Positions 13,270-13,623 of a DNA stretch of 13,623 nucleotides are shown in pieces. Position 1 is the first letter of the stretch. Every line of letters starts with the position of its first letter. Under the pieces are notes generated by a model. The model worked only from the letters and a program-made list of their open reading frames with translations. It was not told where the DNA came from and searched no databases. The stretch is from contig CALAZZ010000059.1 in NCBI GenBank assembly GCA_937926515.1, forward strand, positions 1 through 13,623, in the 5' to 3' direction. The position numbers and the translations under genes are program-made. Source of the stretch: an uncultured Bacteroidales bacterium (GTDB lineage: Bacteria > Bacteroidota > Bacteroidia > Bacteroidales > F082).

Positions 13270-13623
13270 ATGGCTCAAAATAAAACAAGCATCACCGATC
13301 AAAGTGTGACAGCCTTTATCAATCAGGTTGATAAAGAACAAATGAAAGCAGATAGTTATGAATTGATCAAAGTCCTGCAAGAGGTTTCAGGTTATAAACC
13401 CAAAATGTGGGGACCATCCATTGTTGGGTTTGGCAGTTACCATTATAAATATGCAAGCGGACATGAGGGCGATTGGGCAATGCTTGGTTTCTCGCCCCGA
13501 AAAAGTGCCATCTCACTCTATATCTATACAGAATGTGCTGATTCAGCTGATTTATTATCCAAACTGGGAAAGTTTAAAATGGGAAAAGCTTGTATCTACA
13601 TCAAAAAATTAAATGATATTGAC
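13270..13623 (+). CDS. DUF1801 (YdhG-like) protein, N-terminal part (cut by right window edge)
   Basis: Open frame of 118 codons from the ATG at 13270 to the last base of the window, no stop. The sequence has the hallmarks of the DUF1801 family: an N-terminal SVTAFINQVDKEQMKADSYE helix, PKMWGPSIVGFGSYHYKY, then DWAMLGFSPRKSAISLYIY and KLGKFKMGKACIYIKKL. Full-length members are commonly 130-150 aa, so most of the protein is probably visible. It is a small soluble cytoplasmic protein without signal peptide; its function is not established. An overlapping frame at 13421-13612 is a shadow. Confidence 0.88.
   Translation, partial: MAQNKTSITDQSVTAFINQVDKEQMKADSYELIKVLQEVSGYKPKMWGPSIVGFGSYHYKYASGHEGDWAMLGFSPRKSAISLYIYTECADSADLLSKLGKFKMGKACIYIKKLNDID

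Noticed and set aside
13221..13283. 20-codon ORF overlapping the DUF1801 start
   Set aside because: Too short, no clear promoter or conserved pattern, and the overlap is probably accidental.
1..13623. CRISPR array, insertion sequence, prophage, tRNA or rRNA
   Set aside because: No spaced long direct repeats, terminal inverted repeats with transposase, phage genes, cloverleaf or rRNA signature could be seen on either strand.

Overview
The window looks like a chromosomal piece of a Bacteroidota genome. The supporting signs are a type IX secretion (T9SS)-type C-terminal tail on a secreted protease, a lipoprotein whose anchor Cys is followed by an acidic surface-export-like stretch, a TonB-dependent receptor with an N-terminal carboxypeptidase-like domain, a TPR-type sensor kinase, start codons without Shine-Dalgarno sequences, and several promoters of the Bacteroidota form TTTG-N19/20-TAnnTTTG. 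There is no sign of phage, insertion sequence, CRISPR, rRNA or tRNA.

Left part (1-1950, all minus strand): the N-terminal part of a surface lipoprotein running off the left edge, a secreted MORN-repeat-like protein, and a small secreted protein consisting of one carboxypeptidase-like regulatory domain. The first and third share a promoter plan. A -7 element is preceded, at exactly the same distance, by an array of 11-bp direct repeats with core CTTAA (four slots at 624-667, six at 1877-1942). This resembles PHO boxes and suggests a common OmpR/PhoB-family activator. It is the most interesting signal in the window.

Centre-left (1996-5456, minus strand): an outer-membrane beta-barrel protein, a secreted C10 (streptopain-type) cysteine protease with prodomain and T9SS-like tail, and cyclopropane-fatty-acid synthase (cfa). 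They are closely spaced, but cfa also has a promoter candidate of its own. Its active site carries Gln where the E. coli enzyme has a bicarbonate-binding His.

Centre-right (5595-9517, plus strand): a 12-helix MFS transporter, then a two-gene NarL-type two-component system. The TPR histidine kinase has no usable ATG; a promoter inside its longest open frame points to a TTG start at 7041. The response regulator follows 5 nt after it.

Right part (9518-12954): a well-formed promoter, a TPP riboswitch, an 11-bp AT-rich hairpin just before the start codon, and a TonB-dependent receptor that is therefore probably a thiamin(-phosphate) importer of the outer membrane. A lipoprotein of the cyclase/kynurenine-formamidase family converges on it with 14 bp between stop codons. 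After a 315-bp non-coding stretch the window ends inside a DUF1801 gene.

Two genes cut by the window edges (1-569 minus, 13270-13623 plus) are open to the edge and are reported as partial.
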